Below are positions 1 through 6,226 of a stretch of 7,034 nucleotides of DNA, piece by piece. The position numbers and the translations under genes were made by a program. The first letter of the stretch is position 1, and each line of letters starts with the position of its first letter. Origin of the DNA: an uncultured Gallionellaceae bacterium. Lineage in GTDB: Bacteria > Pseudomonadota > Gammaproteobacteria > Burkholderiales > Sulfuricellaceae. Below the pieces are notes generated by a model. That model was not told the origin of the DNA and did no database searches. It saw only the letters and a program-made list of their open reading frames with translations. Where the stretch lies: assembly GCA_937873435.1 (NCBI GenBank), contig CALMWM010000305.1:1-7034 (forward strand), in the 5' to 3' direction.

Positions 1-116
1 ACCTTGTTATACACCTGTTTGAAGAGGGAGACAGGGCCTTCCAGGTATTTGGCCCCGATGGTCGACGTCTGCACTAAATTCCTTTCTCCCTGAGCACCGC
101 AGAGGATTTCCCCCCG
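1..116. other. Foreign or misjoined segment abutting accA
   Basis: Homology to AccA stops abruptly at base 117. A normal AccA has a long conserved helix region before TFIDTPGAYPG, but in the accA frame this stretch reads only a short unrelated peptide back to a TAA at 75-77. On the minus strand, a GTG at 74-72 is preceded by a purine-rich AGGGAGAAAGG and opens a frame to the window edge (starts MQTSTIGAKYLEG, 24 full codons), which could be the 5' end of an unknown gene. On the plus strand, 3-77 is open and ends in TAA (last residues VFGPDGRRLH); only one of the two frames can be real. I recognise neither. The start of a minus-strand gene about 40 nt from the junction would suit the end of an insertion sequence, but a chimeric contig end explains it equally well. 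Confidence 0.4.
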
Positions 117-611
117 ACCTTCATCGACACACCCGGCGCCTATCCCGGCATCGGCGCGGAAGAACGCGGCCAGTCCGAGGCGATTGCGCGCAATCTTTAC
201 GTGATGGCCGAGCTCAAGACGCCGATCATCTGTTCTGTGGTCGGCGAGGGCGGTTCCGGCGGCGCGCTGGCTATCGGCGTCGGTGACGTGACCTTGATGA
301 TGCAATATTCCAGCTATTCGGTGATTTCGCCCGAAGGCTGCGCTTCGATTCTGTGGAAGAGTGCCGACAAAGCGCCCGAGGCTGCCGAAACGCTGGGGAT
401 TACCGCGAATCGTCTGAAATCCCTGGGCTTGATCGATAAGATCATCGCCGAGCCGCTCGGCGGCGCGCACCGCGATCCCAATGCGGTGATGCAGAGCTTG
501 AAGAAGGCGCTGCAGGAAAGTTTGCGCCAGGTACAGGGCAAGCCCTTGGACGAGTTGTTGCAACTGCGTTTCGAGCGGCTGATGGCTTATGGCAAGTACA
601 AGGAAATCTGA
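117..611 (+). CDS. accA: Acetyl-CoA carboxylase carboxyltransferase subunit alpha, C-terminal part
   Basis: AccA pairs with AccD to form the carboxyltransferase that moves the carboxyl group from carboxybiotin to acetyl-CoA, giving malonyl-CoA, the first committed step of cytoplasmic fatty acid synthesis. About 164 residues are present, roughly the second half of a protein usually near 320 residues. The frame starts at TFIDTPGAYPG and continues with the crotonase-fold signatures GEGGSGGALAIGVGD and VISPEGCASILWKSADKAPEAAE, then EPLGGAHRDP and a C-terminal helix ending in YGKYKEI. These match the E. coli protein closely. The 5' half is missing: the frame cannot be followed as AccA upstream of 117. 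A GTG at 201 is internal, not the real start. The TGA at 609-611 lies inside the start of tilS, so the two genes are probably co-transcribed. The identification is secure; whether the gene is truncated in the genome or only in this assembly is open. Confidence 0.93.
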   Translation, partial: TFIDTPGAYPGIGAEERGQSEAIARNLYVMAELKTPIICSVVGEGGSGGALAIGVGDVTLMMQYSSYSVISPEGCASILWKSADKAPEAAETLGITANRLKSLGLIDKIIAEPLGGAHRDPNAVMQSLKKALQESLRQVQGKPLDELLQLRFERLMAYGKYKEI

Positions 612-1920
612 TGAACTGGCGAATCTCGTTGCCGCCAGTCTGACCCGATGGGCAAGGCCCGGCCAGCGTCTGATGCTGGCCTTGAGCGGCGGGGTGGATT
701 CTGTCGTGCTGCTGGATATTCTCGCGCAATTGCGCCCCGTCCTGAAATTCCAACTCTCCGCACTTTACGTCAATCACCAGATCAGCCCTAACGCCCCCGC
801 CTGGGGGCGTTTTTGCGCCGACTTGTGCGCGCGCTACGAGGTGCCGTTTACCCTGGAAAGCGTGACGCTGGATCAGCGTAGTGGCGAAAGCCTGGAAGCC
901 TTGGCGCGCGAAGCGCGTTACCGGGTTTTCGCCCGCCAGGATACGGATTTCATGGTGCTGGCGCAGCATCTCGACGACCAGGCGGAAACGCTGTTGCTGC
1001 AATTGTTGCGCGGTGCCGGGCTGAAGGGTTTGAGCGGGATGGCGGATTGCCGGGAGCAGGGTGGGGCGCTGATCCGCCCGCTGCTGGGTGCTTCGCGCGC
1101 CGTGATTGTCGAATATGCCGGGCGAGCCGGGCTGTCATGGATCGAGGACGAGAGCAACCGGGATGTCGCCTTCGACCGGAACTTCCTGCGTCATGACGTG
1201 TTGCCCGAGCTGGGCAAGCGTTTTCCCGCCTACCGCGAAACGCTAGCTCGTTCCGCCCGGCATTTTGCCGAGACGGCGGGCTTGCTCGACGATTTGGCGC
1301 AGATCGACGCGCGCGACGCCATCCATGAAAACCGCCTGGAAGTAGCCGCGTTGCGTCAGTTGAGCGCAGCCCGTGCGAAAAACCTGCTGCGCTATTTTTT
1401 CGATAAACAAGGGATGCGGATGCCATCGGCGGTGCAGTTGGAGAATATGTTGCGCCAGCTGACGGACGCACGGCCGGATGCGCGCATCCATATTCGTCAG
1501 GGTGAATTCGAACTGCGCCGTTACCGCGATGTGGTTTATGCCTTGAGGCAGCAAAAACAACAATATTCTGAACTCTCGTTAAGCTGGCAAGGCGAGGAAG
1601 AATTGCTTTTGCCCGCTGGGCGGATGAATTTCGAACGACGCCGGGGAGAGGGGATCAGTCTGGCTCTCTTGTCGGGCAAGCTGGTGACACTGCGTTACCG
1701 GCGCGGCGGGGAACGCCTGAGACCGGTATGCGGTGCTCCATCGCGCAGTTTGAAGAATCTGCTGCAGGAAAGTGCCGTGCCGCCGTGGCAGAGGGAACGG
1801 CTGCCGCTGGTGTTTTGCGGCGACGATTTGGTGTTCGTGCCTGGAGTAGGGGGAGCCTGCGCTTATCGTGCAAGCCGGGAAGAGGAAGGGGTGCTTGCAA
1901 AATTCACGTCATTTATATAA
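589..1920 (+). CDS. tilS: tRNA(Ile)-lysidine synthetase TilS
   Basis: TilS ligates lysine to C34 of the CAU-anticodon tRNA-Ile2 using ATP, making lysidine so that the tRNA reads AUA and is charged with isoleucine; it is essential in most bacteria. The 443-residue product matches the long three-domain form (E. coli about 432). The N-type PP-loop SGGVDS is at residues 33-38, the HLDDQAET motif begins at 127, and IEDESNRD...FDRNFLR spans 185-201, all conserved in the catalytic domain. The TilS C-terminal domain is recognisable from GERLRP through RSLKNLLQE and VPPWQRERLPLVF to the end. The chosen ATG gives MASTRKS and overlaps accA by 23 nt; no strong Shine-Dalgarno is visible, so a different nearby start is possible. 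The ATG at the accA stop (611) is in another frame and closes after ten codons. An intragenic terminator-like hairpin lies near codons 68-75. Confidence 0.95.
   Translation: MASTRKSDELANLVAASLTRWARPGQRLMLALSGGVDSVVLLDILAQLRPVLKFQLSALYVNHQISPNAPAWGRFCADLCARYEVPFTLESVTLDQRSGESLEALAREARYRVFARQDTDFMVLAQHLDDQAETLLLQLLRGAGLKGLSGMADCREQGGALIRPLLGASRAVIVEYAGRAGLSWIEDESNRDVAFDRNFLRHDVLPELGKRFPAYRETLARSARHFAETAGLLDDLAQIDARDAIHENRLEVAALRQLSAARAKNLLRYFFDKQGMRMPSAVQLENMLRQLTDARPDARIHIRQGEFELRRYRDVVYALRQQKQQYSELSLSWQGEEELLLPAGRMNFERRRGEGISLALLSGKLVTLRYRRGGERLRPVCGAPSRSLKNLLQESAVPPWQRERLPLVFCGDDLVFVPGVGGACAYRASREEEGVLAKFTSFI
790..814 (+). terminator. Intragenic terminator-like hairpin within tilS
   Basis: Bases 790-798 (AACGCCCCC) and 803-811 (GGGGGCGTT) form a perfect 9-bp GC-rich stem around a GCCT loop. 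The stem runs into five T residues at 810-814, two of them paired in the stem. This has the form of an intrinsic terminator in the sense direction of tilS. The unpaired U tract is short and translating ribosomes would normally mask it, so function is uncertain. Confidence 0.3.
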
Positions 1921-1969
1921 CATGTCTTATATATGAGCAAGCAATTGTGCTCTTGTTTTAAAATCGCCC

Positions 1970-2003
1970 AGCAAACACCTTTTCGGTGTGCTAGGCTTTT
2001 TTT
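1970..2003 (+). terminator. Putative first terminator after tilS
   Basis: A stem of ACACC (1975-1979) with GGTGT (1985-1989), extended by AGC/GCT across a two-base AA bulge, is followed four bases later by seven T residues (1997-2003). The orientation suits tilS transcripts. The stem is short, so it may be weak. A still weaker hairpin (GAGCA 1935-1939 with TGCTC 1948-1952, then TTGTTTT) precedes it. Confidence 0.45.
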
Positions 2004-2028
2004 ATGACATTTTTGTTTCCTCCCCTTT

Positions 2029-2055
2029 CCCCGGCGCTCGCCGGGGTCTTTTTTT
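2029..2055 (+). terminator. Strong intrinsic terminator after tilS
   Basis: CCCCGGC (2029-2035) pairs perfectly with GCCGGGG (2040-2046) around a GCTC tetraloop, followed by TC and a run of seven T residues (2049-2055). It reads in the plus direction and would end transcription from accA-tilS before it enters the convergent dctR gene. In the minus direction the hairpin is followed by A and G, so it is not an obvious terminator for dctR. Confidence 0.72.
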
Positions 2056-2073
2056 ACGTGTCGCAAACTTTGT

Positions 2074-2706
2074 TCAGTTTTTCTGGGTGCCCTGGCGCAA
2101 CTCAAGCGCTTCGTGGGCGGCCAGTGCTTGGGCTAGTTCGACGGCGGAGTTGACCCCCATCTTTTCCAATACACGGGCGCGGTGGACTTCCACGGTGCGC
2201 ATGCTGATGTTGAGTTCATCGGCAATGTTTTTGTTGAGCCGTCCTGCGAGAATCAGGTTCATCACCTCGACTTCTCGCGAGGTGAGGGCATGGAGACGCG
2301 CGCGGAAAGTTTCTGCAACAGCCATTTGTTGCCGCCGCTCTTCATCCCGACGCAGGCAGTCGGCGACTTTTTCCACCAGTTGATTATCGCTCGCCGGTTT
2401 TTCGATGAAATCCACCGCGCCGCCATGGATAGCCGCCACCGCCATGGGAATATCGCCGTGACCGCTAAGGAAAATTACCGGAAGTGCGCATCCGGATTGC
2501 TGTAAGCGCTCGAAAAGCTCCAACCCGGTCATCCCCGTCATACGCACATCCAGCAGCAGGCAACCAGCAAGGTCGGGATGATAAGTGTCGAGGAAGGCTT
2601 CCCCGGAAGCAAAGGTTTCGGCCTGGATGCCGCAGGATTCGAATAGCCATGACAGGCCGTCACGGATAGCCTGTTCGTCGTCCACGATATAAACCTTGGC
2701 GGTCAT
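2074..2706 (-). CDS. dctR: FixJ/DctR-like two-component response regulator, LuxR-type HTH
   Basis: This cytoplasmic DNA-binding regulator is the likely phosphoryl acceptor of the kinase encoded just upstream. The 210 residues split into a receiver domain (about 4-118) and a LuxR/GerE helix-turn-helix domain (about 138-200). In the receiver, acidic D9-D10, phosphoacceptor D53 in LLLDVRM, S81 in FLSGHG and K103 in EKP are all present. The DNA-binding part shows LTSREVEVM, NKNIADELNIS and RTVEVHRARVLEKMG, typical of the FixJ/TtrR/DctR group. There is no AAA+ sigma-54 activation domain, so it is not DctD. Its ATG follows the kinase stop by 3 nt, with AGGAG inside the kinase's last codons as ribosome site. 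Position beside dctPQM suggests it activates those genes. The dctR symbol rests on family and context; the substrate is inferred. Confidence 0.88.
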   Translation of the reverse strand: MTAKVYIVDDEQAIRDGLSWLFESCGIQAETFASGEAFLDTYHPDLAGCLLLDVRMTGMTGLELFERLQQSGCALPVIFLSGHGDIPMAVAAIHGGAVDFIEKPASDNQLVEKVADCLRRDEERRQQMAVAETFRARLHALTSREVEVMNLILAGRLNKNIADELNISMRTVEVHRARVLEKMGVNSAVELAQALAAHEALELRQGTQKN

Positions 2707-2709
2707 CGC

Positions 2710-3381
2710 TCAAACTCCTAGCGGCAGGGTGAAGCAGAAGCGCGTGCCGCCTTCCGGGTTGGGCTCATGCCACAAACGTCCCTGATGAAACTCGATGATG
2801 GTACGGCAGATGTTCAGCCCCATGCCCATGCCATCGGGCTTGGTGCTGAAAAATGGGGTGTAGAGCTGCTGAGCGGCATCTACGCTCAACCCCTTGCCAC
2901 TATCCGCCACGCACACTTCGACGAAACCGTCGGCGGTGCAATAGGCGCTCAACGTGAGCTGTTGAGGGGCTTGATCCCTCATCGCTTCGATGCCGTTGCG
3001 CACCAGGTTGAGAATGACTTGTTCGATCATGACCCGGTCCACGCTGACTTGCGGCAGTATCTCTGGCTTGTCCAGCCGAATTTCGATTCCTTGGCGCCGG
3101 GCCTCGATTTCGGCGAAAGCGACGGTTTCTTCCAATATCTCGGAAAGCATTGCGGGGATTTTATGCGGCTCGCTTTTCTTGACGAATTCCCGGATGTTTT
3201 TAATGATTTTTCCGGCGCGTTGGGCCTGAGTACCGATTATTTCCATCGCCGGAAGGATTTCCTCCACGCGCCCGCCGTTTTTCAGCTTGTTGATGCTCCC
3301 GGTGGCATAGCTGGAGATGGCGGTAAGGGGCTGGTTCAGTTCGTGGGCCAGCGAAGAGGCCATTTCGCCCATGGTCACCAA
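2710..3381 (-). CDS. dctS: Sensor histidine kinase, catalytic part (HisKA + HATPase), downstream of in-frame stop
   Basis: This frame holds the whole transmitter of a DctS-type kinase. Counting from the TTG at 3381, the H-box SSLAHELNQPL places the phosphorylated histidine at residue 13; the N-box QVILNLVRNGIEAM is at about 121-134, the G1 box VADSGKG at 158-164, and FFSTKPDGMGMGLNI, the F and G2 boxes, at 177-191. All key ATP-binding residues look intact. It is in the same frame as the PAS-containing frame that ends at 3409, separated by one TAA and nine codons that fit the usual linker (EEKLHFTARL). The TTG, GTG (3378) and ATG (3372) are possible restarts, but none has a good Shine-Dalgarno at proper spacing. 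I read it as the second half of one kinase gene; a separately translated soluble kinase is possible but less likely. Confidence 0.8.
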   Translation of the reverse strand: MVTMGEMASSLAHELNQPLTAISSYATGSINKLKNGGRVEEILPAMEIIGTQAQRAGKIIKNIREFVKKSEPHKIPAMLSEILEETVAFAEIEARRQGIEIRLDKPEILPQVSVDRVMIEQVILNLVRNGIEAMRDQAPQQLTLSAYCTADGFVEVCVADSGKGLSVDAAQQLYTPFFSTKPDGMGMGLNICRTIIEFHQGRLWHEPNPEGGTRFCFTLPLGV

Positions 3382-3408
3382 ACGGGCGGTAAAGTGGAGT
3401 TTTTCCTC

Positions 3409-3411
3409 TTA
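3409..3411 (-). other. In-frame TAA splitting the kinase gene
   Basis: On the minus strand the frame reads GAA TTG GCA CGC CAG TAA GAG GAA AAA CTC, then runs on into the H-box. There is no frame change on either side. A single C-to-T change from CAA (glutamine, common at this place in related linkers) would give this stop. It may be a real nonsense mutation, a recoded or read-through codon, or a base-calling error. Confidence 0.85.
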
Positions 3412-5016
3412 CTGGCGTGCCAATTCGTCCGCTTGTTTGCGCTCGGTGATGTCTGTGGCGACTTCCATGTGGGCAGTACGCCCATCCACCCATTTGAAAA
3501 CTCGTCCCCGCACCTGGAACCAGTGCCGGTTGATGTGGATCTCGGTATCGAATACATCGGCCGGAATATGGGGAGATGGGCCTGCCGCCGCTTGCCAGTA
3601 GTGGGGGGCAACTAAACAAAAATCTTCCTGTCCTGGCGTGGCGCCGAAGACCCGCTTGAAATAGTCGTTGGCATACAGCAGGGCTTGGGTTTGGGCGTCT
3701 GTGACGACGATCGCGGCGTTGATTTCCTCCATTACCGCAACAAAGCGTTCGTTGGCTGCGGCCAGTGCTTCCTGGGTGCGCCTGCGCTCGGTGATGTCGG
3801 TGATGGAAGACATCCAGCCTTTCTGCCGACCCTTGGTGTCGATTAGCGGGGCGGATTGAATCAGTACGTCCAGGCTTTCCCCGTTTTTTTTCAGGAGGCA
3901 GCGTTCCGTTCCTTCGGGTGGTGCTTCGCCATGCAACATGGCGTTGAATACTTCACCTGCGTGGTGGTGCTCATCGTCCGGCCAATAGGGCATGGGTGGG
4001 AGGCGTCCCACCAGTTCGGTTTCGTTCCATCCCACCATGCGGCAGAACGCGGGGTTGACGTAGGTGATGCGCCCCTCCATATCCACTGCGCGCATACCGG
4101 TCGCCATCGAGTCCTCCATCGCGGTGCGGAAGGCGTATTCGCCGCGCAATTCCTGTTCCGTCTGCTCGCGGTGGCGCATATGCTTGCGTAACGCCCCCAA
4201 GCTCCATAGCACCAGCAGGGACAATCCCACGATGAGAATTTCCAGCAGCTTCGGCGCCCGTTCGCCGGCAGTTTTATGGGCGCTGGCATGCAGTAGTAGC
4301 CCGTAGCCCGGCGGGTCGAAGTTGAGTTTGTAGGAGAGTTCGGTGTCGGAGACGGGAATATCCAGTTTGGAAGCGAGCACCAGACCGTCGCTGTCGACGA
4401 TGCTTAATTGATAACGTTGGGCGAACCACCAGGGCACCATGTGCTTGAGTATGCCTTGCAGGGAAATCCGGGCTACCAGAACTCCACGGAAGCTGCGGTT
4501 TTTCGTCAGTGGCGCGTGAATTTCAAACCAGGACTCGGCGCTACCATCGTTGTGCACCGGGCTGAAGATGGTTCGGTTCATTAGTTTGGCGCGATTGGAA
4601 GTTTCTTCGCTGAATGCGGAGAGTTGTTCCAATTCGAATTGTTCAGCCGAATGCCACTGGATGTGTTTGTATTCGTCTATCCAGTAGATGTCGATGATTT
4701 CCGGGTTGATTTTGAGTTGGAAGGCGGCGCGGGTGTGGAAGCGCGGATCGGCAGGCGCTTGCCGCATCATGTCGTTGGCGAGAATGGTCAGGGTTTCTTG
4801 GGTATTTTCGAGATGCTGACGGATGCTTTGCTCCTGCCACAGCAGGTCTTCGATCAAGCCCATGCGGCGCTGGTCGCGCTCCTGATGATGGTAAAAGAAT
4901 AAAAAGGCCCCTACAGCCAGGATGAAAAGACCAATGGCAATGTTGGGCATGGCCCAGAACCAGGCCAGTTTGCCGGGATAGGCAATTTTATTGGGGGCGC
5001 TCATGAACAGGATCAT
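3409..5016 (-). CDS. dctS: Sensor histidine kinase, N-terminal sensor and PAS part, ends at in-frame TAA
   Basis: These 535 residues form the sensory half of a membrane kinase. A transmembrane segment at about 22-42 and another at about 257-276 enclose a periplasmic region of roughly 210 residues, which probably binds the ligand. Two PAS domains follow (about 293-412 and 423-527), each closing with the DITER motif. The protein then stops at ARQ-TAA where a kinase would normally continue into the dimerisation helix. That continuation is found in the same frame immediately downstream, so the original gene was 2710-5016, about 768 residues. The domain order matches Rhodobacter DctS, and it sits divergently from dctPQM. 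The start is unsure: the ATGs at 5016 and 5004 both lack a clear ribosome site. Alone this product has no kinase domain and could not phosphorylate the regulator. Confidence 0.82.
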   Translation of the reverse strand: MILFMSAPNKIAYPGKLAWFWAMPNIAIGLFILAVGAFLFFYHHQERDQRRMGLIEDLLWQEQSIRQHLENTQETLTILANDMMRQAPADPRFHTRAAFQLKINPEIIDIYWIDEYKHIQWHSAEQFELEQLSAFSEETSNRAKLMNRTIFSPVHNDGSAESWFEIHAPLTKNRSFRGVLVARISLQGILKHMVPWWFAQRYQLSIVDSDGLVLASKLDIPVSDTELSYKLNFDPPGYGLLLHASAHKTAGERAPKLLEILIVGLSLLVLWSLGALRKHMRHREQTEQELRGEYAFRTAMEDSMATGMRAVDMEGRITYVNPAFCRMVGWNETELVGRLPPMPYWPDDEHHHAGEVFNAMLHGEAPPEGTERCLLKKNGESLDVLIQSAPLIDTKGRQKGWMSSITDITERRRTQEALAAANERFVAVMEEINAAIVVTDAQTQALLYANDYFKRVFGATPGQEDFCLVAPHYWQAAAGPSPHIPADVFDTEIHINRHWFQVRGRVFKWVDGRTAHMEVATDITERKQADELARQ

Positions 5017-5018
5017 AA

Positions 5019-5036
5019 CCGATGGACATCGATCGG
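5019..5036. repeat. Nested inverted repeats just upstream of dctS
   Basis: CGATG (5020-5024) and CATCG (5027-5031) form a perfect inverted repeat with two central bases. It is nested with CCGAT (5019-5023) and ATCGG (5032-5036). The site lies 3-20 nt before the first dctS ATG, so it could be an operator for the regulator or an mRNA hairpin affecting dctS translation. It may also be chance. Confidence 0.35.
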
Positions 5037-5109
5037 CGGATATTGTGGTTTTCCCTCATATTCAACTGTACGCATTTCTCCTATATTCCATTTGCGTGAA
5101 AATGTTTTT

Positions 5110-5131
5110 GGCTTTTCAACGGTTTTTCAAC
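5110..5131. repeat. Tandem 11-bp direct repeat upstream of dctP
   Basis: GGCTTTTCAAC (5110-5120) is followed directly by GGTTTTTCAAC (5121-5131), one mismatch in 11. The period of about one helical turn would put two identical faces on the same side of the DNA. It ends 5 nt before the dctP AGGAGG. Confidence 0.5.
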
Positions 5132-5146
5132 ACATCAGGAGGCGTC

Positions 5147-6151
5147 ATGAAACTGAGTAAACTTTTGGTTCTGCTGTTGGGTATGACTTTGTCCGGCGCT
5201 ACGCTGGCGGCGGGCGAAATCGTCATCAAATTCAGCCACGTGGTGGCCGTGGATACGCCTAAGGGCAAGGCTGCGGAATATTTCAAGAAAGTTGCCGAGG
5301 AAAAGACCCACGGCAAGGTGAAAGTGGAGGTCTACCCCAACAGCCAGCTCTACAAGGACAAGGAGGAGATGGAAGCCCTGCAATTGGGCGCAGTGCAGAT
5401 GCTGGCGCCGTCCCTGGCCAAGTTCGGGCCGCTGGGCGTGAAGGAGTTCGAAGTGTTCGATTTGCCCTACATTTTCGATAATTACGAAGAATTGCATAAA
5501 GTCACCCAAGGCCCGATCGGCCAGAGTCTGCTGAAAAAAGTGGAAAGCAAAGGCCTCTACGGACTGGCTTTCTGGGATAACGGTTTCAAGTCGTTTTCCG
5601 CCAATAAATTCCTCAAGATGCCGGCGGATTACCGTGGTTTGAAAATGCGCATCCAGTCCTCGAAAGTGCTGGAAGAGGAAATTCGCGCGCTGGGCGGACT
5701 ACCACAGGTAATGGCCTTCTCCGAGGTTTATCAGGCGCTGCAAACCGGGGTGGTGGATGGTACCGAGAACCCACCATCCAATATGTACACCCAGAAAATG
5801 CACGAAGTTCAGTCCCATATGTCGGTGACCGACCATGGCTACCTGGGATATGCCGTGCTGGTGAACAAGAAATTCTGGGATAGCTTGCCTGCCGATGTGC
5901 GCAAATCGTTGGATGAGGCGATGAAGGAAGCCACCGTCTTTGCCAACAAGATTGCCAAGGAAGAAAACGATCATAGCCTCGAACAGATCCGCAAGAGCGG
6001 CAAGACCCAGATTCACCAACTGACCAAGGAAGAAAGAATCGCACTGAAGAAAGCCTTGGTTCCGGTTCACCAGAAAATGGAGTCGCGCATCGGTGCCGAT
6101 CTGATCAAATCCATTTACAAGGAAACCGGCTTCGACCCCAATCAGTTGTAA
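5147..6151 (+). CDS. dctP: TRAP transporter periplasmic solute-binding protein DctP
   Basis: DctP captures the substrate, expected to be a C4-dicarboxylate or similar organic acid, in the periplasm and delivers it to the DctQM membrane complex. From the ATG at 5147 the product has 334 residues, normal for the family. Residues 1-21 or 1-22 form a Sec signal peptide (MKLSKLL, then a Leu-rich core ending TLAA). The mature part has the DctP/SBP_bac_7 features: FSHVVAVDTPKG near the N-terminus, PNSQLYKDKEEMEALQLGAVQM, FDLPYIF, and GLKMRIQ, in which R168 is the conserved arginine that clamps the ligand carboxylate. VYQALQTGVVDGTENP follows. The in-frame GTG-type extension back to 4991 is rejected because AGGAGG sits four nt before 5147 and the signal peptide begins there. 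The gene leads a dctPQM operon, divergent from the kinase and regulator. The exact ligand cannot be deduced. Confidence 0.94.
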   Translation: MKLSKLLVLLLGMTLSGATLAAGEIVIKFSHVVAVDTPKGKAAEYFKKVAEEKTHGKVKVEVYPNSQLYKDKEEMEALQLGAVQMLAPSLAKFGPLGVKEFEVFDLPYIFDNYEELHKVTQGPIGQSLLKKVESKGLYGLAFWDNGFKSFSANKFLKMPADYRGLKMRIQSSKVLEEEIRALGGLPQVMAFSEVYQALQTGVVDGTENPPSNMYTQKMHEVQSHMSVTDHGYLGYAVLVNKKFWDSLPADVRKSLDEAMKEATVFANKIAKEENDHSLEQIRKSGKTQIHQLTKEERIALKKALVPVHQKMESRIGADLIKSIYKETGFDPNQL

Positions 6152-6157
6152 GCGATT

Positions 6158-6183
6158 GTAGGAGCGGCCAAGGCCGCTCCTAC
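6158..6183. repeat. REP-like perfect palindrome between dctP and dctQ
   Basis: GTAGGAGCGGCC (6158-6169) and GGCCGCTCCTAC (6172-6183) are exact inverse complements separated only by AA. It begins six nt after the dctP stop. The GTAGGAGCGGCC arm resembles the repeated extragenic palindromes found in Pseudomonas and some other Proteobacteria. No U tract follows at once, so it is more likely an mRNA-stabilising or partly attenuating stem that favours dctP over dctQM than a full terminator. Confidence 0.7.
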
Positions 6184-6226
6184 GCCCCGTCGTTCCTTGT
6201 TTTTTGTTGGCCGTGGGAGCCTTGGT

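Larger units (their letters stand above)
5017..5146. promoter_or_regulatory. Divergent dctS / dctP control region
   Basis: This AT-rich 130-nt gap between divergently transcribed dctS and dctP must carry promoters for both. A TATATT at 5082-5087 could be a -10 box towards dctP, but no good -35 stands at proper distance, as is common for activator-dependent promoters. No convincing sigma-54 GG-GC pair was found. Candidate regulator sites are an inverted repeat at 5019-5036 and a tandem direct repeat at 5110-5131. The dctP ribosome site is a perfect AGGAGG at 5137-5142, four nt before its ATG. Confidence 0.55.

Noticed and set aside
611..643. ATG overlapping the accA stop as a tilS start
   Set aside because: It is in a different frame and meets TGA after ten codons; the TilS frame runs through from 589.
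442..1002. 186-codon minus-strand frame over accA/tilS
   Set aside because: Low-complexity Ala/Arg/Pro-rich shadow of conserved accA and tilS coding sequence on the other strand.
1921..2073. tRNA or other structured RNA gene in the tilS-dctR gap
   Set aside because: No cloverleaf or CCA-adjacent acceptor pattern; the hairpins are explained as terminators.
2074..2706. DctD-type (NtrC family) regulator
   Set aside because: Only receiver and LuxR-type HTH domains are present; no AAA+ domain and no GAFTGA motif.
2767..3615. 282-codon plus-strand open frame over the kinase gene
   Set aside because: It lies antisense to clear HisKA/HATPase and PAS coding sequence and has no recognisable domain; it is a shadow frame of GC-rich coding DNA.
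4991..5146. N-terminal extension of DctP from 4991
   Set aside because: It would overlap the divergent dctS start and precede a perfect ribosome site and a standard signal peptide beginning at 5147.
5017..5146. Sigma-54 promoter for dctP
   Set aside because: No GG-N10-GC arrangement with TGGCAC/TTGC-like flanks was found by eye.
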